From: Terriglobia bacterium
Lineage (GTDB): Bacteria > Acidobacteriota > Terriglobia > Terriglobales > Acidobacteriaceae
Assembly: GCA_020073525.1 (NCBI GenBank)
Contig: JAIQFA010000001.1
Span: 62,001 to 126,000 of the forward strand
Direction: 5' to 3'
DNA: 64,000 nucleotides
The number at the start of each line of letters is the position of its first letter. Within the stretch, counting starts at the first letter, position 1. Under the pieces are notes generated by a model, which saw nothing but the letters and a program-made list of their open reading frames with translations, was not told the origin of the DNA and searched no databases. Shown here one piece after another: positions 27,770-36,917 of this stretch. The position numbers and the translations under genes are program-made.

Positions 27770-29983
27770 TTGGCTCGTAAGACGTTTGCTCTGTTACTCG
27801 CATCTACCCTTTCGTTATCCCTGTTCGCCCTCGCCGAGGGCACCCGCACTTGGGAGCAATCCAAGTTCGAAGAACTGACCAAGGGCACGGCCAAGGGCAT
27901 CGCCCTGCGCAGTGAGGGCGGCCTCGAACTCGCGCCAGCCTTCAAAGCCCTCACGACTACGCCTTCGACCTACATCTGGTCGATCGCATCCGACTCGGCG
28001 GGCAACATCTACGCCGCCACCGGATCTCCGGCCCGCGTCTATCGCATCACGCCGGACGGTCAAGCCACGACCATCTTCGAGCCGCAGGAATTGCAGGTGC
28101 AGTCTCTGGTCGTCGACAAGAGCGGCATCGTCTACGCGGCCACCGCCCCCGACGGCAAGGTGTATCGGCTTGAACCAGCCAAAGCCGGCGCCAAAACCTC
28201 CTGGAGCGCGACTCCCTACTTCGATCCCGGGTCCAAGTACATCTGGGACCTCGTTCTCGACCTTGCTGGCACGCTGTATGTCGCCACCGGCGATCGCGGT
28301 GAAATATTCAAAGTCGGCCCCAATGGCCAGCATTCGCTTTTCTTCAAGAGCGATGAGGTCCACATCCGCGCTCTTGCCCTCGATCCCAAGGGAAACCTGA
28401 TTGCCGGTTCTGATGGCAGCGGACTTGTGTACCGCATCGCGCCGAATGGCGAAGCCTTTGTTCTCTACAGCGCACCCAAGAAGGAAATTACCGCGCTCGC
28501 CATCGACGGTGCGGGCAACATCTATGCTGCTGGTGCAGGGGAGAAGCGCCCCGGAGGTACACCGCAGCAGATCGGCATTATGATCGGCCCTCCAGCGCAG
28601 AACGCGCCCGCCCCCGGCGGCAATATTAACCCTGCCGCGGTCCCCGGGGCGCCCGCAATGCCCTTTCCCGCGCCCGGACTCGGCGCTACCGGAGGCTCCG
28701 AGATTTACCGCATCGCGCCCGATGGCGCCCCTGCGCGCTTGTGGAGTTCCCACGACGACCTCGTCTACGCTCTCGGATTTGATCAGCATGGACGCCTTCT
28801 TGCTGGGACCGGCAATCGCGGCCACATTTTCGCCATCAACGGCGTTGACGATTTCACCGACTTAATCAAAGCGAGCGCCACCCAGATCACCGCATTCGCC
28901 GCCGCGCCCGGCGGAGGACTCTACGCCTCCAGCAGCAACCTGGGAAAGATTTTCGTGCTCGGCCCCGGCCCTGAAGCAGAAGGCATATACGAAAGCGATG
29001 TTTTCGACGCGCATGTCTTTTCGCTCTGGGGACGCGCCAGCGTCCGCGGCACCGGCAATTCCGCCAATTCCAAGGTGGAGTTCTATGCGCGCAGTGGCAA
29101 CGTCGATAATCCCGACCGCAACTGGAGTCCGTGGACGCGCGTCGATCTAGCCGCCGGTTCCGAACTTAAGGTTCCGCCGGCGCGCTTCGTGCAGTGGAAA
29201 TCCGTGCTGCGTGCCGGCAATCCCGCACCTCGGGTGGACGACGTCTTGCTGAACTACTTGCCCAAGAACGTCCCCCCCGAAATTGACGAAATCACGGTGC
29301 AGCCCGGATACCGCTATCAGCCCATTCCGCATGTGACCGGCAGCGAACCGCCCGCTCCCGGGCAGCCGCGTTTCGATCCGCCACCACCTGCGATTCGTGA
29401 TCGCGACTCGGTGGGCATTCGCTGGCAGGCGCATGATGACAACGACGATCAACTCGTCTACACCGTCTACTACCGCGGCGACGGTGAATCGCGCTGGCTG
29501 CTGCTGAAGTCGAATCTCTCCGACCGCTACTATTCCTTTGACGCCAGTCTCTTGCCCGACGGCGGCTACACCGTGAAGGTGATTGCTTCCGATGCACCCT
29601 CGCATTCGCCCGGAGAGGCGCTCTACGCCGATCGTGTCAGCTCCCGCTTCGAAGTCGACAGCACTTCGCCGGTCATCGACAACCTGACGGCCGCTCTCGA
29701 CGGAAAACGCATCCGCGTGCGTTTCCGCGCCAGCGATTCGTTTTCGCCGATCAAACGGGCGGAGTACTCGCTGGATGGCGGCGATTGGCAGTTTATCGAG
29801 CCGGCCGGACAGTTGTCGGATTCGAAGACGGAAGACTACGATTTTCGCGCGGATGTACCGCAACCGGAAACTGCGCCCGCTCCGATGGCTGAGAGCACCG
29901 GGAATGACCACGTCGTCGTGGTCCGCGCCTACGACCGGTTCGACAATCTGGCTACCGCGAAGACAGTGCTTCGCGGAAAGTAG
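27770..29983 (+). CDS. Exported beta-propeller (NHL/SMP-like) protein
   Basis: 737 aa from TTG, with GAGGGA upstream. Signal peptide TFALLLASTLSLSLFALA. Residues about 50-400 contain six or so propeller blades with the pattern SDSAGNIYAATG-P-RVYRI (DKSGIVYAATAPDGKVYRL; DLAGTLYVATGDRGEIFKV; GNLIAGSDGSGLVYRI). The C-terminal part has Ig or fibronectin-like regions (NRDSVGIRWQAHDDNDDQLV-type block, DGGYTVKVIASDAPSHS). No catalytic site is evident. It is probably periplasmic or surface-bound and may bind a ligand or another protein. It is convergent with the lipoprotein gene with only 18 bp between. Confidence 0.8.
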   Translation: MARKTFALLLASTLSLSLFALAEGTRTWEQSKFEELTKGTAKGIALRSEGGLELAPAFKALTTTPSTYIWSIASDSAGNIYAATGSPARVYRITPDGQATTIFEPQELQVQSLVVDKSGIVYAATAPDGKVYRLEPAKAGAKTSWSATPYFDPGSKYIWDLVLDLAGTLYVATGDRGEIFKVGPNGQHSLFFKSDEVHIRALALDPKGNLIAGSDGSGLVYRIAPNGEAFVLYSAPKKEITALAIDGAGNIYAAGAGEKRPGGTPQQIGIMIGPPAQNAPAPGGNINPAAVPGAPAMPFPAPGLGATGGSEIYRIAPDGAPARLWSSHDDLVYALGFDQHGRLLAGTGNRGHIFAINGVDDFTDLIKASATQITAFAAAPGGGLYASSSNLGKIFVLGPGPEAEGIYESDVFDAHVFSLWGRASVRGTGNSANSKVEFYARSGNVDNPDRNWSPWTRVDLAAGSELKVPPARFVQWKSVLRAGNPAPRVDDVLLNYLPKNVPPEIDEITVQPGYRYQPIPHVTGSEPPAPGQPRFDPPPPAIRDRDSVGIRWQAHDDNDDQLVYTVYYRGDGESRWLLLKSNLSDRYYSFDASLLPDGGYTVKVIASDAPSHSPGEALYADRVSSRFEVDSTSPVIDNLTAALDGKRIRVRFRASDSFSPIKRAEYSLDGGDWQFIEPAGQLSDSKTEDYDFRADVPQPETAPAPMAESTGNDHVVVVRAYDRFDNLATAKTVLRGK

Positions 29984-30001
29984 ACGCTCTTCTTGTTTCG
30001 C

Positions 30002-32092
30002 TTACTGCTGAGCGTGAATCACGAATGGATTCGTAACCGTTTTATCCACATCAATCATCTCGAAGTGGGACGCATCAATCGCATAGAGGACATAATTGGA
30101 CGCGGCTGGAGCTGTTAGCGCAATGGTGCCCGTACCGTTGAACGTCAACGTGTAGGTTCCAGTCATCGCCTGTGCTCCGGGATATTGCGTCCCGGCCACG
30201 TTGTGCGTGTTGGGGTCCAGCGAGGTCAGCAGCAGATTCGCTGCCATTGGTGTGACCGCGCTCGTGGCGCTGCTTAACGTCGCGGCCGCATATGTGCCCG
30301 GCAACTGCGATGGCGCCTGAACGTTGCCATCTTGAGGATCCATGGAGCCGGTCATAACCGCCGCGCTCGACTGATCCAGCAGGAACCCGCGATTTGTGCC
30401 GCTCGCATAAAGCACCACAGGGATTGAGCCGGTGCAGCTGGCGCCCGTGCCCAACATTGTAAGAACGTACCGCCCTCCGGTCCCGGTGGTGTAAGGGCAG
30501 GTAGACGCGGAAGCAGCTGCGGCTACGATTGTGCCTGCGTTGTTCGCGTCAAAAGTCTGGCTGATGTTGCCGTTGCCGTCTCCAGACCCAGCTGTCAGCG
30601 ACACGAGTGTGTTCGAGCCAGTGCTGTCCACACCGGTGAGATGGGAAACAGAGAAGGAGTTCAGAGCAGTCTTGTCATACGTCGTGCCCGGGTCCTGAAA
30701 CACCATTCTGCCCGAGAGCATCGGATGACTCGAATCAAAAACCGTGTTCGTTGAAATCGCATACAGCGTGAGTGGGGTCTTGGCGTTAGCCTGTCCCGAC
30801 CCGACATAAAAATCAAAATCTAACGGCTGGCTGCCTACTAGGAGACTCATCGTCCACACCCCGGCAACGACTTTGTAGGTACCAGTGACAGCGCAGGGCG
30901 GTGATGCGCACGCGCTGGTCGCGGCGCCGTTGTCGTTGGTGTCAGCTATTCCGCCACTGATGTTGCCATTGCCGTCAAGTGGCAGGAGCCCAGCATAACC
31001 GACCCTCTTCCCGCTCGAATCCACGCCGGTGAAACCAAAAACGAATTTCTGTGCGCCGTTGAACTGCGCCGGCACTGATTTCTCCATCGTGCCCGATCCG
31101 GTCCCGTTCCCATCCGACTCGATCATCCTCAGGTTGCCGAATGCGTCGAGAACCGAACTGTAAGCGTGCGCGGGCCCGCCGCTCGCGTTCAGAGTGAGTG
31201 TGCCGGCATTATTGTTATTGTTGTCGTTGAGTGTGCTGTGAGCGTAAGAGCCAGACACGGTCGTGTATTGCTGGTGTGTGCCATTGATGACTACATCTTC
31301 CACGCCGCTCGTGACATTGCCATTGGAATCAAACGTTACGCTGCCCGCGATAGTTACCGGGTGATGCGCGCTATCGAAACCCGAAAAGCGCATCGTATAT
31401 GTGCCGTTGACACGCGCGGCCACTACCGTGACCTTGGAAGAAGTGCAGTCTTTCGGAACTTCGGTACAGCCCCCGGGGGCGACGGATGAGACTGCAGAAA
31501 CCGTCACACAACCGTTGCACGCACTTTCGGCAGCCGTATAGACGGCTACTCCTGAATTGTTCGCAACGAAGTTGGCGCATGGCGTGCCGTTTTGTGTGCA
31601 GGTCCACGTGAAAGTCTGGGGAGCATCATCGGGGACTGCCGTGGCGGTAAATTGCTGCACCAATCCGTGTCCCACGTTAACCGGCGTCGGTGCCACCGTG
31701 ACGCCGACCACTACTATGTTGATGCCTGCCTCGCCCCTTGCCGTGGAGTCAGCCCTCGAAGTGGCTGTGATCGTTACTGACGATGGATTGGGTACCGTGG
31801 CAGGTGCGTGGTAGAGACCTGTGTCCACGTCAATCGTTCCGCACGGATTCGAACTGCCGGTGCATGCCTTGCCGCTAAGGGTCCAGGCCACTGCGGTATT
31901 CCCTGTACCCGACACCGTGGCCGTGAACTGTATCGATTGGTTTTCGTAGATTTGAGTAAAGTTGGCTCCGCTAGGGTTGTTGCTCACCACAATCGTAATT
32001 CCATTGCCCGCGCCATTGCCTCCTTTCGCGCAGCCAACAGCCAGCGCCAGACTCAGGAAGGCCACCGCCAACAAACAAGTTTTCATCATCAT
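30002..32092 (-). CDS. Large lipoprotein with Ig-like and repeated beta domains
   Basis: 696 aa. The N-terminus KTCLLAVAFLSLALAVGCAK has a lipobox with Cys at residue 21. After it come Ig-like segments (NQSIQFTATVSGTGNTAVAW, QQFTATAVPDDAPQTFTWTC) and then repeated units of about 120 residues with NGTYTMRFSGFDSAHHPVTI, FDSNGNVTSG and VTGTYKVVAGVWTMSLLV. A long Asn run (NDNNNNNAG) is present. It is likely anchored in the outer membrane and may be adhesive. The start at 32092 places the lipobox correctly; an in-frame extension upstream is not signal-like. Cysteine pairs in CTQNGTPCANF suggest disulphides. Confidence 0.75.
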   Translation of the reverse strand: MMMKTCLLAVAFLSLALAVGCAKGGNGAGNGITIVVSNNPSGANFTQIYENQSIQFTATVSGTGNTAVAWTLSGKACTGSSNPCGTIDVDTGLYHAPATVPNPSSVTITATSRADSTARGEAGINIVVVGVTVAPTPVNVGHGLVQQFTATAVPDDAPQTFTWTCTQNGTPCANFVANNSGVAVYTAAESACNGCVTVSAVSSVAPGGCTEVPKDCTSSKVTVVAARVNGTYTMRFSGFDSAHHPVTIAGSVTFDSNGNVTSGVEDVVINGTHQQYTTVSGSYAHSTLNDNNNNNAGTLTLNASGGPAHAYSSVLDAFGNLRMIESDGNGTGSGTMEKSVPAQFNGAQKFVFGFTGVDSSGKRVGYAGLLPLDGNGNISGGIADTNDNGAATSACASPPCAVTGTYKVVAGVWTMSLLVGSQPLDFDFYVGSGQANAKTPLTLYAISTNTVFDSSHPMLSGRMVFQDPGTTYDKTALNSFSVSHLTGVDSTGSNTLVSLTAGSGDGNGNISQTFDANNAGTIVAAAASASTCPYTTGTGGRYVLTMLGTGASCTGSIPVVLYASGTNRGFLLDQSSAAVMTGSMDPQDGNVQAPSQLPGTYAAATLSSATSAVTPMAANLLLTSLDPNTHNVAGTQYPGAQAMTGTYTLTFNGTGTIALTAPAASNYVLYAIDASHFEMIDVDKTVTNPFVIHAQQ

Positions 32093-32421
32093 CTGAATTC
32101 TCTGATCCAAGTGTTTCGGAACCTCTCTCGCGGGAAATCCGTCGCCCGAAAAGACCCCTTCAAAACTACCCATTGCTTTCCGGGACTTATTCTGATTTTG
32201 AGAGCAGCCAAAAGGCCAGTTTGCTATTCAAATCAGCAAGTTACAAATGTACCTGAATCCAAGGCACTTGTCTGCGTGGGAATAGGATTGCTCCGGCTTG
32301 GGGCCGAGTCGCCTGCGCAAAGAATTGCAACTTTCGGGAGGGCTTCCTGGCTGGTTTTGAGTCTGAAGAGAATCGGGCCAGAGCGGCTTTTATCGTGTCT
32401 TATGAGACAGATTCACTGCCG
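32093..32421. other. 329-bp intergenic region, nothing recognised
   Basis: Read on both strands. No protein frame with family features, no hairpin followed by T, and no match to a riboswitch core I know. It should hold the promoter of the large lipoprotein. Confidence 0.4.
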
Positions 32422-33393
32422 CTACTTCTGCGCGGATTGGACAATAGCAGCCGTTTCCAACGTCGCGTGTTTTGCCGTTTCCATCAGAGGCCGCAGTTCT
32501 GTGGCATTGATCCCCAACGTGCCGCCGGAGAAGCCGTCAATATAGGCGGAGTTGATGCCTACGACTTCGCCGTGCTGGTTCAGCACCGGGCCGCCACTGC
32601 CTCCGCGCGCCGTGGGAGCGTCGTAGATCAGTTTGTCGCCGGTTACGTCGCCGATGTGTCCAAACGTCGCCGAAGGCCGGATCAGTGATAGCGCGGCTAG
32701 TTCGCCAGCCGTCTCGGCGTCATCTGGATGCGACGCCAGCCGCTCATAGACCACCGCCGGCGACTTGGCCACCATGCCCGTGACTCCCATCGGATAGGCC
32801 AGCACGCTCACTGACTCGCCCACGTGCGGCGGGGTCTCAGACAACGTCAAGGGGCGCAGTGTCCTGGTGAAGTCGGTGTTTTCCAGGCGCAGCACGGCCA
32901 GATCGCCATGCGTGGCTACGACCGCAGTTTCCAGGCGTACCGGAAGCGGCGAGCCCGGAAAGTATGCCATCAGCTTTTCGAGCACCGGCGTTCCGCCCTG
33001 TCGCAATGCCACCGCGACTTCGCGATCTCCGTACCAGGGCTGGGCAACATGGCGATTCGTCGCCAGCAAGCCGGGCGCGATGACAAACCCCGTCCCCGCC
33101 ACACGAGCGCGAAAACTCTGTGCATGGCCGGACACGTGATAGATGCCATAGATGTAAGCCACCGAATCGCGCGCATCGTCCACGGCCGCCGACGAGAATG
33201 ATTGCTGCCGCTCCAGATCCGCCACCTGGCGCGAGAGTTGATGTACCTGCTGCTGGAGGCCTTCCGTCTCCGGGGGCGCATAGTAATGCGCCATCACTCC
33301 GGCGCCCACCAGTGCCAGCACGCCCAGCAGCCCTTGCACAAAGCGCTGCCAGGTCTCGACCACTTCGCCTTCTCGATTCTCGGAATTGAACAT
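32422..33393 (-). CDS. Membrane-anchored trypsin-like serine protease without PDZ domain
   Basis: 323 aa. One N-terminal transmembrane helix (GLLGVLALVGAGVMAHYY) and a short coiled coil (EGLQQQVHQLSRQVADLERQ) precede a DegP/HtrA-like protease domain. The catalytic triad is visible: His115 in ATNRHV, Asp164 in HGDLAVL, Ser266 in GGSGGPV. No PDZ domain follows; the C-terminus is short. It is likely in the periplasm cleaving damaged proteins, or a specific regulator protease. The start has no strong ribosome binding site. It is followed by the large lipoprotein and preceded by glutaredoxin, in the same direction. Confidence 0.88.
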   Translation of the reverse strand: MFNSENREGEVVETWQRFVQGLLGVLALVGAGVMAHYYAPPETEGLQQQVHQLSRQVADLERQQSFSSAAVDDARDSVAYIYGIYHVSGHAQSFRARVAGTGFVIAPGLLATNRHVAQPWYGDREVAVALRQGGTPVLEKLMAYFPGSPLPVRLETAVVATHGDLAVLRLENTDFTRTLRPLTLSETPPHVGESVSVLAYPMGVTGMVAKSPAVVYERLASHPDDAETAGELAALSLIRPSATFGHIGDVTGDKLIYDAPTARGGSGGPVLNQHGEVVGINSAYIDGFSGGTLGINATELRPLMETAKHATLETAAIVQSAQK

Positions 33394-33519
33394 GAGCTGT
33401 CAGGCCCGGCGAGGAGGGAGGTTCCCGGGATGCAGCGACTATCCTGACGTATTCGGGCGGAGGCGAATAGGGTACAGAAGTCGGGTGGCGGCGGGTCGAA
33501 GGTAACCGAGAAACCGCCT

Positions 33520-33774
33520 CTACGGCTCAATCCCCAGGCGCTTGACCATCTCTTCGTAGAGGAAGCCTTCTTCCGGAGTGTACGGTTGCACCCATTCTCC
33601 ATCGATCACAAACTGCGGGATGGCACGCTTGCCCGTCTGGTTGATGACCTCTTCGGCCGCTCCGGGCGTGGTCTCAATGTTGATGTCGGTGTAGGGCAGA
33701 TTGTGCTGGTCGAGGAAGCGCTTGGCCTTCCGGCAATCCGGACACCAGGGAGCGGAGTAGACGGTGATTTCCAT
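33520..33774 (-). CDS. Glutaredoxin family protein
   Basis: 84 aa with active-site CPDC at residues 11-14, cis-Pro block AIPQFVIDGEW and GxxxE turns typical of the thioredoxin fold. It probably reduces disulphides or glutathionylated proteins in the cytoplasm; the WCPDCR form resembles NrdH/mycoredoxin types that pair with thioredoxin reductase. It is 42 bp from the cupin gene and likely co-transcribed. Confidence 0.9.
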   Translation of the reverse strand: MEITVYSAPWCPDCRKAKRFLDQHNLPYTDINIETTPGAAEEVINQTGKRAIPQFVIDGEWVQPYTPEEGFLYEEMVKRLGIEP

Positions 33775-33816
33775 GTGGTGAGTTCGAGTTTCTAGGACAG
33801 ATTCTACTGGCGCGTG

Positions 33817-34176
33817 TCAAACTCGCTGCAGATCGCGCACCGTCCGTTCATTCTCGACATTGCCGGTGTTCAAGGTCGTGGCCGGTTCAAAGAGGACAAC
33901 CCAGCACTCTTCCTCCGCCACAGGACGGTGCTCGACCCCGCGCGGCACCACGATAAACTCGCCTTCTTCGATCCATTCATGGCGATCTCGGAATTCCATG
34001 CGGAAACGGCCTTTGACCACCAGGAACATCTCGTCTTCATTGTCGTGGTGGTGAAATACGAATGGGCTATCGAACTTGACGAACTTTACCTGCTGTCCAT
34101 TGAGTTCCGCTGCGATGCGGGGTTGGTAGTATCCGGTGATCTTGGCGAACTTTTCGGCGATGTTGACCTTGGACAT
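33817..34176 (-). CDS. Cupin domain protein
   Basis: 119 aa single-cupin protein. Motif 1 is FHHHDNEDEMFLVVKGRF (His ligands and Glu) and motif 2 is EFIVVPRGVEHRPVAEE. Metal binding is likely. Members are sugar isomerases, dioxygenases or binding proteins; none can be chosen here. GAGGATTTC precedes the ATG. It is probably in one transcript with the downstream glutaredoxin gene. Confidence 0.88.
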   Translation of the reverse strand: MSKVNIAEKFAKITGYYQPRIAAELNGQQVKFVKFDSPFVFHHHDNEDEMFLVVKGRFRMEFRDRHEWIEEGEFIVVPRGVEHRPVAEEECWVVLFEPATTLNTGNVENERTVRDLQRV

Positions 34177-34277
34177 GAAATCCTCAAAGGTGGGCTGGCT
34201 GCTAAGGTTTCAGATGGCGCAGCATGCCAGTGGGCCGCAGAAAAATTGTGCTGGTGGCAAACAAGGTTGCCGAGTTG

Positions 34278-34336
34278 ACGGGGCAGAGCCCCGTCTCCGC
34301 ACAAACAAAACAGCCGCCAGCTTTTGGCTGACGGCT
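34278..34336 (-). terminator. Terminator-like hairpin next to a GACGGGGC palindrome
   Basis: On the minus strand AGCCGTCAGC-loop-GCTGGCGGCT (34336-34312) is followed by GTTTTGTTTG, a plausible terminator 17 bp after the gene at 34353. On its far side gacggggcagagccccgtct plus ccgcacaaac (34278-34306) is a half copy of the two-hairpin repeat found elsewhere. Confidence 0.6.
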
Positions 34337-34352
34337 GAATGCTGATGGCTTT

Positions 34353-35354
34353 CTAGAATCCCGCCGATCCAGCGCCCGGATGTCCACCCCGCAGCGTTAC
34401 CCGCACGCCGCGTTGGCTGTTCACGCGAGTCGTTGCGCTCCAGTCCACTTCATCCGTGCTGATCACGCCGTTTCCGCCGCTGGCGAGTTCGTAGTTGATG
34501 CGGCCTTCTGAATAGGTGTAATTGCCCACCGCGAGAACCATGCCGGTCTTCAGGATAAACACCGGCACTCCAGACGCTGCGCCACCGCCACCTACTGCAG
34601 TCTTGGAAATGTAGTTGGCATAGGTGACCTGCGGAATTTCCTCGGCCGTCGGCTGTTCGCTGGCGGTGGCTTTGACATTGCGCACCGCTAACTGAGGAAC
34701 CGCGCTGTCGACCGGTCCGGCGCTAGCGCCTTGGTACGAGCCCTGGTAATAGGAATCTCTTTGAACCTCCGGACGTCCAAAGAAATGCCAGTCCGGCCCG
34801 TTGGTGGCCTGAACCTGCGGGATCTGCACATCATCCATCAGGCGCAGCGTGAGCATGCTTTCGCCCTTGAGTGTGGGACGCGGCCCGCGCGCGGGCAGCA
34901 TCATCACTTTCCATGGCCACAGCGGCGGCAGCATCCATTCCACGATGTCGCGCTTGGCATGCCCTTTGCCACGGATGTCGCCGTCTTTGTTGACCTTGTA
35001 TCCGCGCGTCGCGATCACCTTGGCGTCCAGTGGCATGTCGCCGTTGGGCAATCCGATGCGATCGAACTGCAGCTTCATGTTGCCCTTGCCCCAGAAATGT
35101 CCGGGATCCTGGGCCGATTCCAGATGTCCGACGAGGTAGCTGCCGCGCGGAAATGCCTGCTGGCCGAATTCGGTAACCGAGTGCAGGTGACAGAGCACGG
35201 GATCTCCGACCGCAACCGTCGAAGACGAAAAGTTCGGTTCATTCATGGTGCATTGCAGAAGGGTACCGGCGGGCAGGACCATTTCCCGCGCACTGGCACT
35301 CAGGGTCAAAGCTAGGAGGGATACCGCGAGGACTACATACCAGCTGGACTTCAT
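34353..35354 (-). CDS. Exported hypothetical protein
   Basis: 333 aa. Signal peptide SSWYVVLAVSLLALTLSASA. The mature part begins REMVLPAGTLLQCTMNEPNF, then VAVGDPVLCHLHSV and FPRGSYLVGHLES, a beta-rich pattern reminiscent of the C-terminal beta-barrel of TrbI/VirB10-type proteins (LPAGT and G-xx-V-G-L), but there is no secretion locus and I cannot assign a family. A C-terminal low-complexity region ends in RVTLRGGHPGAG. GAGGTG precedes the ATG. A terminator-like hairpin follows. Confidence 0.7.
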   Translation of the reverse strand: MKSSWYVVLAVSLLALTLSASAREMVLPAGTLLQCTMNEPNFSSSTVAVGDPVLCHLHSVTEFGQQAFPRGSYLVGHLESAQDPGHFWGKGNMKLQFDRIGLPNGDMPLDAKVIATRGYKVNKDGDIRGKGHAKRDIVEWMLPPLWPWKVMMLPARGPRPTLKGESMLTLRLMDDVQIPQVQATNGPDWHFFGRPEVQRDSYYQGSYQGASAGPVDSAVPQLAVRNVKATASEQPTAEEIPQVTYANYISKTAVGGGGAASGVPVFILKTGMVLAVGNYTYSEGRINYELASGGNGVISTDEVDWSATTRVNSQRGVRVTLRGGHPGAGSAGF

Positions 35355-35882
35355 GACTACACCTCGGTCTCACGCCCCGGAATTTTTGCTGCACTATTCC
35401 AAACTGTTGCGTTGAGCCCGCCCCGATTCCGAGGAGTTAATCACAAGTCTGTCCCGCGGTCAATCGACGTTTACGAGATCAAAGTGTGTCTTTCTTGCAA
35501 CTGACGACTTACGGCCCTCAATTAGTGTCGAGGCATAACTCTATTGGCTCATTGTTCCAAGCTTGTCGCGCCGTTTAGCGATCCGCCGATCGTATCCCCA
35601 AGGAGTACCCCCCCTACCCCCCCCTATTTCCTATACCTTTAGAATCATAGGGTTAGCTGCAGATAATACAAGAATAAGGACTTATATGCACATAATTCAT
35701 AAATAAGGACTTAGCCTCTCAAGGAGCGCTGAAAATGGTTTTGGGGCAGATTCGAGGGCTGTCTTGGGAGACGGACACACCTCTTCACTGCCCCATCAAG
35801 GGATTCATTGTCGCATTGGGGTGGAAACGGAGTCTGTGATGGCGAACACCGGGCGATTGTGATGAAAAATAAACGGATGGTG
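35355..35882. repeat. 528-bp intergenic region with C-tract and 29-nt-period repeat
   Basis: Two C runs (taccccccctacccccccc, 35606-35624) are followed by TTTAGAATCA (35638-35647) and two copies of aataaggactta (35673-35684 and 35702-35713), exactly 29 bp apart. The same architecture with the same period recurs at 62106-62221. The AT-rich flanks contain no supported gene; the last 170 bp before the cyclase stop hold no recognisable feature. Confidence 0.65.
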
Positions 35883-36575
35883 CTACGCAATTGCGAAAGC
35901 ACGTACCGGAAAAGTTCCAAACCCTTTCACCTTGACGGGCACGGCGAAGAACCTGAAATCCTTCGGAGGCGCAGCTGCCAGGTTGGTCATGTGCTCCACA
36001 ATCGGAATTTCTTGCTTCAGAAGAATGCTATGAACCGGCCGCCGCAAATCCTGAACGTTGTCAATATTGTGCGAATCGATGCCAACCAACGCCGCTCCGG
36101 AGTCTACTAGCAACCGCGCCGCGTCTTCTGTCAGGAACGGATGGCCCTCGAAATACTGATCCGTCTTCCAATGTCTGGACCATCCCGTTTCCACCAGCAC
36201 GGCCTTGCCTGCCAGATCCTCTCCGCGCGGAAAGCATGAGACATCGATCGCCTGTTTTTGCTGAGCGGATATTTTGATCGCGGGGAGGTTCGCCAGCTTT
36301 GTCAGTTCCAGTTGTGACAAGTCCTTGCCATCGGCATAGCGATGAAATGGAGAGTCTAGATATGTGCCGGTATTGGCGACCATTTCAATCTTGCCGATCT
36401 GAAACTCGGTTCCGGGCGCGTAGTGTTTGCGCGAGGCTTCGCGGCTCAGGTAGTCGCAGATGATGGGGGCGGGCAGGCCTTTGTAGGTCACGAGGCCGTG
36501 CTCGACGGTGTGGCTTAGGTCGATCAGTATTCTTGAGAGATTGCGGGGATCGGGCATCGGGATGGGACATTGTGC
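35883..36575 (-). CDS. Cyclase family metal-dependent hydrolase (kynurenine formamidase-like)
   Basis: 230 aa. The family core is present: LIDLSHTVEHGLVTYKGLP, NTGTYLDSPFHRYADG and GIDSHNIDN. The canonical HxGTHxDxPxH metal motif reads NTGTYLDSPFH, so two ligand-position His are Asn and Tyr; I recall a subgroup with this variation, so it may still be active. It probably hydrolyses an amide or lactone. The start is uncertain: ATG at 36575 is used, GTG at 36599 and ATG at 36554 are alternatives. It is divergent from the DUF4160 gene, and a palindrome lies between them. Confidence 0.82.
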   Translation of the reverse strand, partial: AQCPIPMPDPRNLSRILIDLSHTVEHGLVTYKGLPAPIICDYLSREASRKHYAPGTEFQIGKIEMVANTGTYLDSPFHRYADGKDLSQLELTKLANLPAIKISAQQKQAIDVSCFPRGEDLAGKAVLVETGWSRHWKTDQYFEGHPFLTEDAARLLVDSGAALVGIDSHNIDNVQDLRRPVHSILLKQEIPIVEHMTNLAAAPPKDFRFFAVPVKVKGFGTFPVRAFAIA

Positions 36576-36617
36576 CATACGGTCAAGGTAAAACCTCACA
36601 CGTTGGCAAAAGAGTCC

Positions 36618-36646
36618 TATAACCCAAGCGTCGCTTAGGTTATAAT
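36618..36646 (+). promoter_or_regulatory. 27-bp palindrome overlapping a TATAAT box of the DUF4160/DUF2442 pair
   Basis: tataacccaagcg-t-cgcttaggttata (36618-36644) has 13-bp arms with one mismatch. Its right end forms TATAAT (36641-36646), which stands 6 bp before the GTG at 36653. This geometry fits a leaderless transcript starting at or next to the GTG, and an operator on which a bound regulator would block RNA polymerase. It also lies in front of the divergent cyclase gene. Confidence 0.65.
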
Positions 36647-36652
36647 GACGCC

Positions 36653-36913
36653 GTGGGTTCGCTAAGGTTTGACGGCGTTCTATTTATCGCTTATGCGAAC
36701 GATCATCCGCCTCGTCATGTTCACGGTTTCGCCGGCGAGACGGAGGCGATTATCGATCTTCGTCTGGATGGAGCCGTTGCCTTGGCGGAACGGCACGACG
36801 CCGTCCGGCCCGCGAATGCGAAGCGGTCGGATGTGAAGAAGATCTTGAATGCTGCGGCCCTGCACTTTGAGGAACTGGCAGCGCTGTGGGAGGCCATGCG
36901 TGGCGAGGAGTGA
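36653..36913 (+). CDS. DUF4160 domain protein
   Basis: 86 aa from GTG. It matches the DUF4160 pattern: FIAYANDHPPRHVHGFAGETEAIIDL, with the His-Pro-Pro-x-His-Val-His core, and ends with an amphipathic helix (ILNAAALHFEELAALWEAM). The GTG is six bases after a TATAAT box and has no ribosome binding site, consistent with leaderless translation. The DUF2442 gene follows after 4 bp. This pairing is widely seen in mobile or accessory regions and has been suggested to act like a toxin-antitoxin module; that is an association, not a demonstrated activity. Confidence 0.8.
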   Translation: MGSLRFDGVLFIAYANDHPPRHVHGFAGETEAIIDLRLDGAVALAERHDAVRPANAKRSDVKKILNAAALHFEELAALWEAMRGEE

Positions 36914-36917
36914 GAAC

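Noticed and set aside
27815-28825. 336-codon minus-strand open frame
   Set aside because: Antisense to the propeller protein; its repeats only mirror the propeller blades.
32093-32421. Possible cyclic di-GMP riboswitch upstream of the large lipoprotein
   Set aside because: A gcgcaaag string drew attention, but the paired stems and conserved A/G tracts of the GEMM core are not there.
35673-35713. Possible CRISPR array from the 29-nt period
   Set aside because: Units are short and degenerate, intervening sequence is also similar in the second locus, and no cas genes are present.
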